From Pollenia angustigena (taxonomy: Eukaryota > Arthropoda > Insecta > Diptera > Polleniidae), in NCBI GenBank assembly GCA_930367215.1, contig OV884057.1, positions 206,883,621 through 206,947,620 on the forward strand: 64,000 bases of DNA, given 5' to 3'. The notes under the pieces are model-generated. The model worked only from the letters and a program-made list of their open reading frames with translations. It had not been told where the DNA came from and searched no databases. Shown here one piece after another: positions 11,426 through 20,828 of the stretch; within the stretch, counting starts at the first letter, position 1; each line of letters opens with the position of its first letter. A program made the position numbers and the translations under genes.

Positions 11426-14086
11426 ATGGCGAATCAATTAAATGTTATTTTTTGGAATTGTAGAAGTATAAGAAATAAATACTTAGAATTATATGATTTT
11501 TTAAATACTAATAATATTGATTTATGTTTCTTATCAGAAACATGGCTATCAAATTCTGTTAATATACCACAAATGGGATATTATTGTGTTCGCAATGATC
11601 GGGTAGATCGTGTTGGTGGAGGAGTTGCAGTTTTAATTAAAAAAAACTTAGGTAAATTTAAAACTGTATATGTGAAAACTAATTTAATTGAGAATGTTGG
11701 GATAAGCATCACAACCAACCATTCCAAAGAAATTACTATGTTTGCAGTCTACTTTCCTGGCAATATTGCAAACGCAGACACTAAGGCCTTATTCAGAAAT
11801 GATATTCGCAAACTTCTTCAAACTAATAAAAACGTTATAATTTGTGGCGATCTAAACAGCAAGCATAAAAACTGGAACTGTAACCGCGCGAATGTGTGGG
11901 GTACTATTCTCTTTGATTGTGTATCAATTCTCCCGTACACAATTCTACATTCAGGTTCACCAACTTATATTCCTAATGCTAGGAACAGAACACCATCAGT
12001 TATTGACCTAGTAATTTCTAATATCCCACATTGCATAACCCACCCTACAACAATAAATGAATTGAACTCAGATCACCTACCGGTTTCTTTCAAACTTAAC
12101 ATCAATACATTACGAACGTCCCAATACATATTTAACTACAAAAATGCCAACTGGAATCTTTTTAGATCGTTAGTAAACAATTCGATTTCCCACTTACCTC
12201 GTGATATAAGTAATGTAACTAGAAAAGAAACAGTAGATGTAAATGTAGATTATTTAACCAAATGCGTTATAGATGCCTCAACCACTGCAACGCCAAAAAT
12301 AAACATTGATTTTAATAGAAATAGTCTACCACAATTTATTAGGCAATTACTAACCGATAGAAATTATTTTCGTAGGCAGTGGATGAGATATCGAAATATA
12401 ACTGATCTCAAAATAATGGAAAGTTATAACAATATAATACATAGAGAAATTACTAGGCATCGAAATAGAATGTGGAACACTAAGATTAAAAATTTAGATA
12501 AGGCATCTAAACCTTTTTGGAATATAGCAAAGTGCTTAAGGAAAAGGAAGTTGTTTATGCCACCTCTTAGGGAAAACTCGACAACATTTTATACCGATGA
12601 AGAAAAAGCCAACCAACTGGCTACTACCTTTTTTGAAAATCATTTAGTTTCAAGCAACTTAGGCAATCCATCACATATTTCATTGGTTGATACTATAAAC
12701 CAGCGTTTTTCCTTACTTGATGTAAGCCTTGATCCAAGCAAATACGCAGACGTTAATGAAATTTCAACAATTATAAAAGAATTAAGCCCAAGGAAAGCCT
12801 CCGGGTTAGATGGGATCAAAAATATAATGCTAAGGCAATTACCAAACTCAGCCATTGTCTATATCTGCTTTATTATAAACTGCTGTTTAAAACTACAATA
12901 TTTTCCAAAAGCCTGGAAAATGGCTAAAGTAGTGCCAATTTTAAAACCAAACAAACTTCCTAACTCCCTAAAAAGCTATCGTCCAATAAGTCTACTAAGT
13001 AGCCTTAGCAAAATTCTGGAAAAAGTCCTTAAAACAAGACTTTTTATGTTTATTGAACAAAATAATATTTTACCACTTACTCAGTTCGGATTCATACCAT
13101 TTCACAGTACTGTTCACCAGATTCAACGTATATACAAACATATAAGTACAGGGTTTGAAAATGGACTATCTACAGTTGTAGTCACACTTGATATCGAAAA
13201 AGCCTTCGATACCGTTTGGCATAATGGTCTGTTATACAAAATGATTCAATACAACATTCCACTTTATCTTATAAAAACCATAGAATCGTTTTTAAAAAAT
13301 AGATATTTCTGTGTAAATCTAAATGATAAATATTCTGATATTACAGAAATACCGGCAGGAGTCCCCCAAGGCTCAGTTTTGGGACCATTACTTTATAACT
13401 TATATTGCTCTGATATGCCACAATTTAATGCAGTTGAATGTGCAGCCTATGCTGACGACACATGTCTATTTTCATCACATATATTTGGCCAAAATATTGT
13501 AGAAAATTTACAATCTGCGATATACCGACTTGCTGATTATTTACATACATGGAAAATTAAAATTAATGAAAGTAAAACGCAAGCAGTTTTCTTTAGTCGT
13601 AGAAGAAATTCTCATTTTTATCCCACAAACCAATTGTTAATCAATGGCTCTGCAGTGCAGTGGAGCAACAATGTAAAATATTTAGGAGTTTACTTCGATA
13701 GAAAATTAATTTTTGACCTGCATATTCAAAAGCAAATAAAAAAATTTAACTTAGCAAAAAATATGTTATATGCGCTAATAGGGCGAAAATCTTTTTTAAG
13801 TCGTGAGAATAAAATAATATTAGCTAAAGTAGTTTTCCAATCCTTTATACTGTATGCTTGCCCTGTTTGGGGGGTATGTGCAAAATCCCACATTAAAAAA
13901 TTGCAAATTTGTCAAAACAAATTACTTAAAATTATGCTGAACTTAACCTGGCATTTTTCCACTAACGATCTCCATAACGAAAACAATATAAACATGATTC
14001 GCGATAAAATACGCATCATGACAGAACGTTTTAGACTACTATGTGAACAATCCAATAACCCACTAATTTCGAGTCTATTTAATTAA
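11426..14086 (+). CDS. LINE ORF2: endonuclease and reverse transcriptase
   Basis: 886-residue protein that nicks chromosomal DNA and copies the element RNA in place. The N-terminal AP-type endonuclease shows WNCRSIR (Asn11), LSETWL (Glu38), GDLNSKH (Asp142, Asn144), IDLVIS (Asp194) and SDHLPV (Asp216, His217), so the catalytic set is complete. The reverse transcriptase follows: KASGLDGI, YRPISLLSSLSKILEK, LDIEKAFDTVWH (Asp589), GVPQGSVLGPLLYNLYC and YADDTCLF (Tyr675, Asp677, Asp678), all expected catalytic residues present. After the thumb, ILYACPVWG and KLQICQNKLLKI are characteristic of jockey-clade C-termini; there is no RNase H. It lies in the same frame as ORF1 with one stop codon between, so translation by reinitiation or readthrough is plausible. 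Length is normal for the clade and no lesion is visible. Confidence 0.93.
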   Translation: MANQLNVIFWNCRSIRNKYLELYDFLNTNNIDLCFLSETWLSNSVNIPQMGYYCVRNDRVDRVGGGVAVLIKKNLGKFKTVYVKTNLIENVGISITTNHSKEITMFAVYFPGNIANADTKALFRNDIRKLLQTNKNVIICGDLNSKHKNWNCNRANVWGTILFDCVSILPYTILHSGSPTYIPNARNRTPSVIDLVISNIPHCITHPTTINELNSDHLPVSFKLNINTLRTSQYIFNYKNANWNLFRSLVNNSISHLPRDISNVTRKETVDVNVDYLTKCVIDASTTATPKINIDFNRNSLPQFIRQLLTDRNYFRRQWMRYRNITDLKIMESYNNIIHREITRHRNRMWNTKIKNLDKASKPFWNIAKCLRKRKLFMPPLRENSTTFYTDEEKANQLATTFFENHLVSSNLGNPSHISLVDTINQRFSLLDVSLDPSKYADVNEISTIIKELSPRKASGLDGIKNIMLRQLPNSAIVYICFIINCCLKLQYFPKAWKMAKVVPILKPNKLPNSLKSYRPISLLSSLSKILEKVLKTRLFMFIEQNNILPLTQFGFIPFHSTVHQIQRIYKHISTGFENGLSTVVVTLDIEKAFDTVWHNGLLYKMIQYNIPLYLIKTIESFLKNRYFCVNLNDKYSDITEIPAGVPQGSVLGPLLYNLYCSDMPQFNAVECAAYADDTCLFSSHIFGQNIVENLQSAIYRLADYLHTWKIKINESKTQAVFFSRRRNSHFYPTNQLLINGSAVQWSNNVKYLGVYFDRKLIFDLHIQKQIKKFNLAKNMLYALIGRKSFLSRENKIILAKVVFQSFILYACPVWGVCAKSHIKKLQICQNKLLKIMLNLTWHFSTNDLHNENNINMIRDKIRIMTERFRLLCEQSNNPLISSLFN

Positions 14087-14416
14087 TTCTTTCTTATTTT
14101 GATTATTATTTGTTTACTTGTACTTTTTTACTTTAGTAAGCGCTCTATTATTTATCCATATATAAAATATACTTACATATGTAAATAAGAATTTATAGTA
14201 GAGTAATACTTATAATTAAATATATCAGAGGTTTTTGTTATTAATTTTCCTTTGAAAAATTATTTTTGAAATTAAAATCCAAACTTTGAATTAAATATAT
14301 ATTAATTTTTTAGATGAAAAGTTGTTAAATAACTAAAACTCTGTAAATTGTGTGATAACTATAGCTTAAGGAAATCAAATTTTAAATAAACGAAAAAAAA
14401 AAAAAAAAAAAAAAAA
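14087..14416 (+). other. LINE 3' UTR, polyadenylation signal and A tail
   Basis: AT-rich 3' UTR of about 300 bases. AATAAA is at 14385-14390, followed by a run of about 24 A residues from 14393, then the second target-site duplication copy. The signal sits only a few bases before the tail, unusually close, and may be partly templated tail. Confidence 0.8.
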
Positions 14417-14428
14417 AGGAAAAACACT
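14417..14428. repeat. Target-site duplication, right copy
   Basis: Exact repeat of 10161-10172 (AGGAAAAACACT). The left boundary is slightly ambiguous because the duplication begins with A directly after the A tail. Confidence 0.88.
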
Positions 14429-15950
14429 AATTTTGTTATTGCAACAATGGCTTAGTAAGTGTTGTGAAAAACCTGCTAAAACAAAACAAAGCTACATTTG
14501 CACACTATTTATTTAATCAAAGTATTAGTTTACACTTAATCTGAAACATGTGGCCGATCGTTTTTATAATGGCACACTACGGCCTCATGTTTGGCTGCAT
14601 ATACATATTTTAATCGTTTTCAAAAGATTCAATAGTGTTCGGTCAACTTCCCCTTCAATGATCCCGCTCTATATCTTATCGAATCCTCATCCCAAATTTC
14701 TGTATTTTGGTTTTATTAAACAAAAATTATATTTAGGTATCGCAAAGTTAAAGTTATTTTTTTCACCTAAAACTGGGGTTGCTAAATGTTTTTCTATAAC
14801 TAAATGTCATTAAGAAAAATGTTCTCACTATTACCGCAGAAATAGCTTAAACGACATTATTTAAAAATTTTGTTTTGTTAATAAATGAATAAACTCTTGC
14901 ATCATCTCCCTTAATGTCGTGGTCACATAAGGTACCGTTACGATTTTAAAGCACAAACAATTTTAGCTAAAGCGACAACCTTCATATAAAATTTTTGTGA
15001 AATACCTAAAATAAAAAAAAACCTTCTCCTGTAAAACTGTGTTTTTGTCGCTTACGTCTTTTTTACGGTAAAGGCTCGAGAAAGTTGGTAAATCTAAAAT
15101 TAAGTTTTATTCATTGCAGAGTTAAAAAATCTTTCAACACTACATTCTCTACACAGTGAAATATTTGTTAACAATAACAAAAAGTCATCCATGGGACTGA
15201 AAATTTAATTTTTTTTTATATTCAAAATTAAAAAAGTTTATGCAAAAACACGTCTTTTGACGAAAATAAAATTTACTTTAAAAAAGTTCTTTCATATTTT
15301 TTAAAAACACCATCTCGCACATTTTTTGGTTAAAATAAAGCTCTCTACTTGGTGGGTCATGAAGGGTGTTTTTTTCTCTCTATAAAGTTCTTAGAATACA
15401 AAATATTGTCCAAAATATGCCCCCAATAAAAAATATTTTTTAACATAATAACTTTTTCTTTACCAGAAATAATCTATTCGGAAACAGTACCCGTTGTGGT
15501 TAAAATCTTGGTACAGCCGATATTAATTTGTTCAGCTTAGAATTATCTGACTAAAATACACTCCATTCAAAAGATGATATGTATTTTTCTTAATCTCTAT
15601 ACTTCTAGAAAAACTAGAACAGTAATGACATCGTAATTGAAATTTTTTTATATTGTCTTCACCACCACAAGTAAATGTGGATATGTCCAGCTTTGCATTC
15701 CAGATATCCTGGGTCCTTCAGAAGTCCTTAGTCGACTTAAAAATTATCGTCTGTCTGTTAGTTTATTGCAACGCGTTCATTTCGCGCAGATAAAAAGCAT
15801 GGTTAAAGTATGGTTAAGAAAAGCATGTAATGGTCTCTGCAATACAACAAACAAGCTATTGTTGATTTTAACATAACTTTTTCACGATTAATAATATTCG
15901 TTGCTATTTAACAATAAAGTGAAGTGTTGGATGAATGAAACAAAATAATG
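14429..15950. other. AT-rich stretch, nothing recognised
   Basis: Open frames at 14550-14813 and 15637-15876 have no recognisable domain and no sensible context. GGGTGTTTTTTTCTCTC at about 15365 resembles the terminal phrase seen at 16574 beside a mariner relic, but no partner end was found. Confidence 0.5.
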
Positions 15951-16210
15951 TTTTAAATAAAATAAAGCTACAACAGTGCACTTAAACATATTACGGTAAA
16001 TTTAAACATATAATTGTCACCGGCAACCATATTATGGTTAACTTCATCCATTCAAAAGCCATAACCACATTATGGTTGTCTTCAAACATATTATGGTTAA
16101 TATTAACAATTATATATTTGAAATTATAATATTTTAAAACATTATATGTTTAATTTTGAATTAAAAAATAATATGTTCAAAAGCAACAAAATTATGGTTG
16201 CTTTGTTCTC
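15951..16210. repeat. ACCATATTATGGTT-type iterated repeat, left block
   Basis: Clustered near-palindromic phrases such as ACCATATTATGGTTA, ACCACATTATGGTTG and AACATATTATGGTTA repeat at irregular spacing. The same word family fills 18090-18955, and recurs inside the TIR elements at 26463-27595, 35194-35406, 40869-41035 and 41486-41590. This block may be one side of an element later split by the mariner and hAT insertions that follow. The right end carries the family terminus at 18930-18955. Confidence 0.55.
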
Positions 16211-16573
16211 TGATATAGTTGAATTCTTTTCAATTGCAACCTTGCTTGGTTTGCTGAAAACCCTCAATCATTTTACTTAATTATTAATTAAAACAAATAA
16301 ATTTACGCAAAACTAAAAACCAGTTAAACAGAAAAACAGCTCGGTCGCCACAGGCTGGAAAATTAAATAAATTGAATTGCTAAGCAAAGTAAAACATAAC
16401 ACGGAATAAGGAATAAGAAACGAAAAAACTACAAATTGACACTTAATAAGAAAATTGAAAAAATGGCTGAAATAAATAACCATCATCCTTTAAAAAATAA
16501 ATAGTATATACTTTGTATCTATGGAGTTTTAATTTGATTTCAATGTTATTTGATACAATGATTTTTCATTAAT

Positions 16574-17345
16574 AAAGGGTGTTTTTTATAGAGTGACACA
16601 AGTTTAAATCATAATAAAACAAGGAAATATATTTTTAACATCAATGAAAAGGGATTTATTGGAAGAAAATTTTATGAAAATAAGTATCAGTTGTAAAATA
16701 CAAGAGAAATAATGATAAATTATAAAAAAATCATATTTGAAATATTCAACTTTTACACCGAAACTCAACAAAAAAATGAAAATGCATTTTGAACTCCCCA
16801 TAACTTTTGCTCCTATCAGTCGTTTTATAGCGCAAATTAAAGCCTAACAACACACCTATCGAGCAAAAAAAAAAATCGCGTTAAAAAATACCGATCCAGT
16901 CAGAAGTTTGGAATTTTGACCGCCTTCTCGTAAAATTTCCCACTGTGCGACGTACACAAGTGACTTAACAAACCCCAAAGAAAATCAATTAATTGGGCCA
17001 TTACGTGAAATTGCTTTTTTATCAAAAGTTTCTTGAGTAATCACTTGTAGCGCCCGCTGTGTGACATGTGGCTCTGTTGGAACCACATGAGGAACGAAAA
17101 CATTTCGAATCATGTACCTTAACCGTTCACGATTGACAGTAGCATTCTGACCATCATTGTTTTTGAAGACCTATGGGCCAATGACTCCCCCAGCTCATAA
17201 AGCGCACCAAACAGTAATTTTCGACTAAAGCTTGTGGATTTTCCTCACTCCAAATGCGAAGATTCCACTTATTTAGGTACCCATTAAACCATCGGAAAAT
17301 TTCAAAGCAATCTTATCAAAAAGCAACTATCAGCTGTTAAATGGG
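16574..17345 (-). pseudogene. mariner-like transposase relic, second copy
   Basis: On the minus strand from about 17290 to 16890 there are broken transposase blocks: LRIWSEENPQA, then TVWCAL and AGGVIGP, then GQNATVNRERLRYMIRNVF and, lower down, FVKSLVYVAQWEI. Several stops and frameshifts separate them. It is the same transposase type as the relic at 7.0-8.5 kb but keeps the VTVN-like block missing there. An AGGGTGTTTTTTATAG phrase at about 16573 is a plausible terminus. It is non-functional. Confidence 0.65.
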
Positions 17346-17385
17346 TGCTCATATAAATCAGTGTTGCCAACTCAAAGTTGTGAAA

Positions 17386-17931
17386 CTCTAAACCAGTGTT
17401 TGAAAATAAGCAGTTCATTATTTAACGTTCGGCTCACACACCCAGGAACGATATCTATTTTTTTAGTGATTGTGTAGACATACACAACCCTTAATACCGT
17501 TCGTAACTATTTTCAAGAAAGAACCGAACATTATATAACATTATATAATGTTATATAATGTTCGGTTCTTCGTTAAAAAAATGTTTTTTTCGTGTGTGTA
17601 TTTTGTTTTTGTAAAAAATGTTTGGTTTTTTAACCAGCTAAAAGGGACGAACATTAATGAGCCGAACCGAACACATTGAAGTTTGTGGATTTTCAAAAAA
17701 AAAAAAAAAAAAAAAAAAAACCCGAACGGAATTAAATGTTCACATCTTTTGTTGAGTTTGATAAAAACAGTAATATTTTTGTGTTCGAAAGATGACTAAC
17801 AGGGAAACGTTATTTTTTAATGATTTTCTACACAAACACTATTAACGTTTGTGTTTTCCACAAATCTACCGAACCGAACATTAAGAAACGATATAGATAG
17901 ATAGTGTTTGTTTTCGAACACTGCTCTAAAC
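17386..17931. mobile_element. hAT-type non-autonomous element with 8-bp TSD
   Basis: The element proper is 17394-17923 (530 bp). Termini are CAGTGTTTGAAAA and TTTTCGAACACTG, a 13-bp TIR with one mismatch and the CAGTG start usual for hAT elements. The exact 8-bp direct repeat CTCTAAAC flanks both sides (17386-17393 and 17924-17931), the hAT signature. Inside, ACCGAACATT phrases recur and a 48-bp perfect palindrome lies at 17521-17568. There is a run of about 25 A near 17694-17720. No coding capacity. Confidence 0.85.
17521..17568. repeat. 48-bp perfect palindrome
   Basis: Begins GAACCGAACATTATATAACA and ends with its exact reverse complement. There is no spacer, so it could extrude as a cruciform with 24-bp arms. 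Confidence 0.95.
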
Positions 17932-18059
17932 AAAAACACGCTTAATATATTTTTCAATTAATTCAGGTAATCAGTTTTTCAATTATTATTGTATTTCCAA
18001 CTTGCATATGTAGATCCTGATGATGAACTGTATGTTTATCTTAATAAAAAATAATACAA

Positions 18060-18956
18060 TAACAGTTTTTTATTTAACGAATTAAAAAAAAGGAAAAACT
18101 TAACCATCACATGGTTAATATTGATCATATTATTGTTAATTTTGACCATAATATTGTTATTTTTGTCCAAGTGCTGGAATATGTTGACCATATTATGGAA
18201 AATGTTGACCGTTATTATGGTTAATATTGACCATTATTATGGTTAATATTGATTTCGAGCAAATAATTTTTAATTTTAGCCAAATTATGATCATATTTAA
18301 CCAGAATATGCTTAACTGCAACCAAAAATATTATTAAAATCCAAACATAGAATATGCTCTTAGAATATAGTTACCACCAACCATATTTTTTTGCTTATTG
18401 TGCTAGTATAAATATTAAATAGGATGTTTTAAAGCTGCATGAGAGCTTCGATGTCGATATCTTCACCCAGAAAAAAACATGTCTTAATATGGTTATATCC
18501 AACAAATTTATTTTTAAGGAAAATTGTAAACATATTATGTTTAATTTAACCAAATTATTGTCAATGGCAACCATATTATGGTTAAATAAGTCCTCAATCA
18601 TGAAGCCACAACAATATTATTGTTGCCTCCCATAATTTTCTGGTCAATAATAACTAAAATATATTTAAAATTAATAATAGCATGGTTGTTTTTTAACCAT
18701 AGCATGTTGCTTTTAGGAAAGAGGAAAACACTTTTGTTAATTTGAAAACAAATTATTGTCATATGTAACCATAACATGTTTAGAAGCAACCATAATATGG
18801 TTGTGGTTTCTCTAAAGAAGACTAATTTAACAATAATATGGTTTACGGTGACAATAATATAGTTATATAAAACATAACATGTTCAAAAATTCTTAAAAAA
18901 TTGTTTTGTTGGAGGTGAACATACGTAAACATGTTTTTTCTCTACGTGTATGGTTT
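18060..18956. repeat. ACCATATTATGGTT-type iterated repeat, right block with terminus
   Basis: Dense array of ACCATATTATGG, GACCATTATTATGGTTA and ATTATTGTTAAT words in both orientations at irregular spacing. The right edge AACATGTTTTTTCTCTACGT plus GTA at 18935-18957 matches the terminus (TACACGCAGAGAAAA, reversed) of the elements at 26463 and 35194. Confidence 0.6.
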
Positions 18957-19015
18957 GATTCCTGAGAATATCAAACTGTGTTGAATCGTTTAACGCTAAA
19001 ATAACGTTCCCAGCA

Positions 19016-19259
19016 GCCGTATTCTGTAACATGCTTATCTAATGCTTAACCTCGATCGCTAAAATGCCTTATAGAATGCAAAAATTAAAATTTTTAGCGA
19101 TGACATTAAAAGCCAAAATTGCTGCGAATTAAATTTTGATGGCATTGTTAAATCTAGCAATGCACGTTACAGTATTGTATTCGTAGCCAAAAATCGTTAA
19201 ATCAACTTTATAGATTTTTACCGATAGAGATTTAGCTTTAGCGAATTACAGAATACGGC
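19016..19259. mobile_element. MITE with GCCGTATTCTGTAA termini
   Basis: 244 bp between a perfect 14-bp TIR (19016-19029 and 19246-19259). The inner flanks continue as imperfect inverted copies (GCTAAA/TTTAGC words). It is non-coding and no clear TSD was seen. Confidence 0.7.
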
Positions 19260-19289
19260 CACAGATTGCAGAAATTTACTTTGAAATAA

Positions 19290-19720
19290 ATAAATCTGTT
19301 CACGCAGAAAAATTTCAGCATTTGGAGTGAAAAAAATCCTCAAGGCGTTTACGAATCACCATTACATCTATTAAAATTGACTCATTGGAGCGGTTTTAAC
19401 GCAGTTTCGAAATAAGCTAGGAGCTACAGTGACAGTGAATGGGGAGCGCTCGATAGCGCTGACTTAATGCTGAATGAATTTTTAGGGATATGATAAGCTT
19501 AATAAGATAATTGGCTTATGTTGATAAACCAGTAACTCTTGAAGCATAAAAAGTCAATATTCAAGCCACAATAGACGCCACACGGCGAGATTTATTGGAA
19601 AAAGTAGCTGAAAATTGGACTGATCCGATTACCCATGTTATTCGTAGCCGCGACGGATACATGCCGAAAATCGCATTAAAAACAATTATCTACCAGATTA
19701 TTATAAAAAATTTTATTCTA
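19290..19720 (+). pseudogene. mariner-like transposase relic, third copy
   Basis: Plus-strand fragments of the same transposase type: FSIWSEKNPQGVYESPLHLL near 19310, GATVTVNGERS near 19430, then LLEKVAENWTDPITHVI and RSRDGYMPKIALKT near 19590-19685, which correspond to the C-terminal block ending GGHMPEIIFKT in relatives. The middle of the gene, including the second catalytic Asp region, is deleted and multiple stops are present. Confidence 0.65.
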
Positions 19721-19819
19721 ACAATATTTCTGTCGTCTAATATCCTTTTAATTTCTCATGCAGCTAAAACCCACCATATATTTGGTCCAAACATATTTTT
19801 TCAATCTTATTTATCCTAG

Positions 19820-20035
19820 TAATTTTACTGGATTCGGTTCATGTTTGACCATGGGTCCCATACACATACCCCTCCCTAAAATAGCGTTTAATTCCATAGG
19901 TTAGGTTATACAATACGATACGATAACTTTTACAATAGCGACTATGTCATGTGGTAGGTCCAGAATAGAGTATAGGTCCAATATAAGCGCCCTCCCAAAA
20001 ATCATTTAGCACCGAACAAATCGTATAAATATGTA
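19820..20035. repeat. DINE-1-like interior fragment
   Basis: Phrases such as ACCATGGGTCCCATACACAT and TTTTACAATAGCGACTATGT match 34241-34450 inside the DINE-1-like copy at 32811-34531. No ends are preserved. Confidence 0.5.
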
Positions 20036-20102
20036 TGTATATGTAGATGTATTTATATTTACGTATGTATATTGAAGATGAATAAATACTGATATGGATA
20101 AT

Positions 20103-20403
20103 TATTTGTGAAGCGGACAACCCAATAAAAAAATTTTGTTGGAATTAATTATATTTTGCATAACTGTAGTTCCAGTAGATATGAATAAGTGAGCGAAATA
20201 TTCTTTTCCATGATGTTTATTTGTCGAGTTGCGGGGTGGTAAATTATTGCCGTATTCATGGTTTCTAAATTATTTTTTCACATGAATTTTTTTTTATTTT
20301 AATTCGAAAAAATAATTTAGAAAAACATTTTTTTGAAAACGGGATTAACTTACCAACCGTAACTCGACAAATAAAATAAATTGGGTTGTCCGCTTTACAA
20401 ATA
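20103..20403. mobile_element. Foldback MITE
   Basis: A 301-bp element whose ends pair: TATTTGTGAAGCGGACAACC (20103-) against GGTTGTCCGCTTTACAAATA (-20403), one mismatch. A second inverted pair lies inside (TTTATTTGTCGAGTTGC against GTAACTCGACAAATAAA). No coding capacity. Confidence 0.75.
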
Positions 20404-20428
20404 GAAATAAAATACAAATAAAAAAAAA

Positions 20429-20828
20429 CCAGCCTCAACACTTGCAACGCGAATGAAAGTAGACTACTAGTAGAGCAAATCTGCCAAAGGGTTTTGAAAA
20501 TTTAGCTCGGCCTCCTGAAATATGGGCCCCTAAAGTTTTTTAATTTTTTAAAAAGGCGTTTGGTATAAGTCAAAAAAAAATATACTTAATGTACTTCTGA
20601 GCTAAAAAAATATTTTCAGATGTCATCAGGAGAATCGTATGGTGACTCTTTTCTTAAAATTTATTAACCCTCTAACTCTCATTTTAAGGGGTAATTTTTG
20701 TTTTTTTTCCCACTCTTAAACAACAGTATACTTAAACGACCCGTTAGAGGGTTAAAATGTTCTACGAATATTTTTTGTATAAAATTTCACTAGGGCTCTT
20801 CATTTCGCGTTGCAAGTGTTGAGGCTGG
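20429..20828. mobile_element. MITE with CCAGCCTCAACACTTGCAAC termini
   Basis: A 400-bp element with about 30-bp near-perfect TIRs (20429-20459 and 20798-20828). An inner inverted pair TTAACCCTCTAAC / GTTAGAGGGTTAA is also present. The interior 20470-20760 is about 80-85 percent alike, by eye, to 28975-29260, which lacks these outer TIRs. It sits 25 bp from the preceding MITE. Confidence 0.75.

Larger units (their letters stand above)
10173..14416 (+). mobile_element. Full-length jockey-clade non-LTR retrotransposon
   Basis: A 4.24-kb LINE with every part expected of an autonomous jockey-type element: internal core promoter at the 5' end, a short leader, ORF1 (nucleic-acid-binding protein), ORF2 (AP-like endonuclease plus reverse transcriptase, no RNase H), AATAAA and an A tail. 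It is bordered by exact 12-bp direct repeats. Neither ORF has a stop or frameshift, unlike every other LINE in the window, so insertion is probably recent. It mobilises by target-primed reverse transcription. Clade assignment rests on the ORF1 knuckle pattern, the ORF2 layout ending soon after the RT, and the Inr/DPE promoter. Activity is inferred, not shown. Confidence 0.9.

Noticed and set aside
15637..15876. 79-codon open frame
   Set aside because: No domain, no codon-use difference from its surroundings and no splice context.
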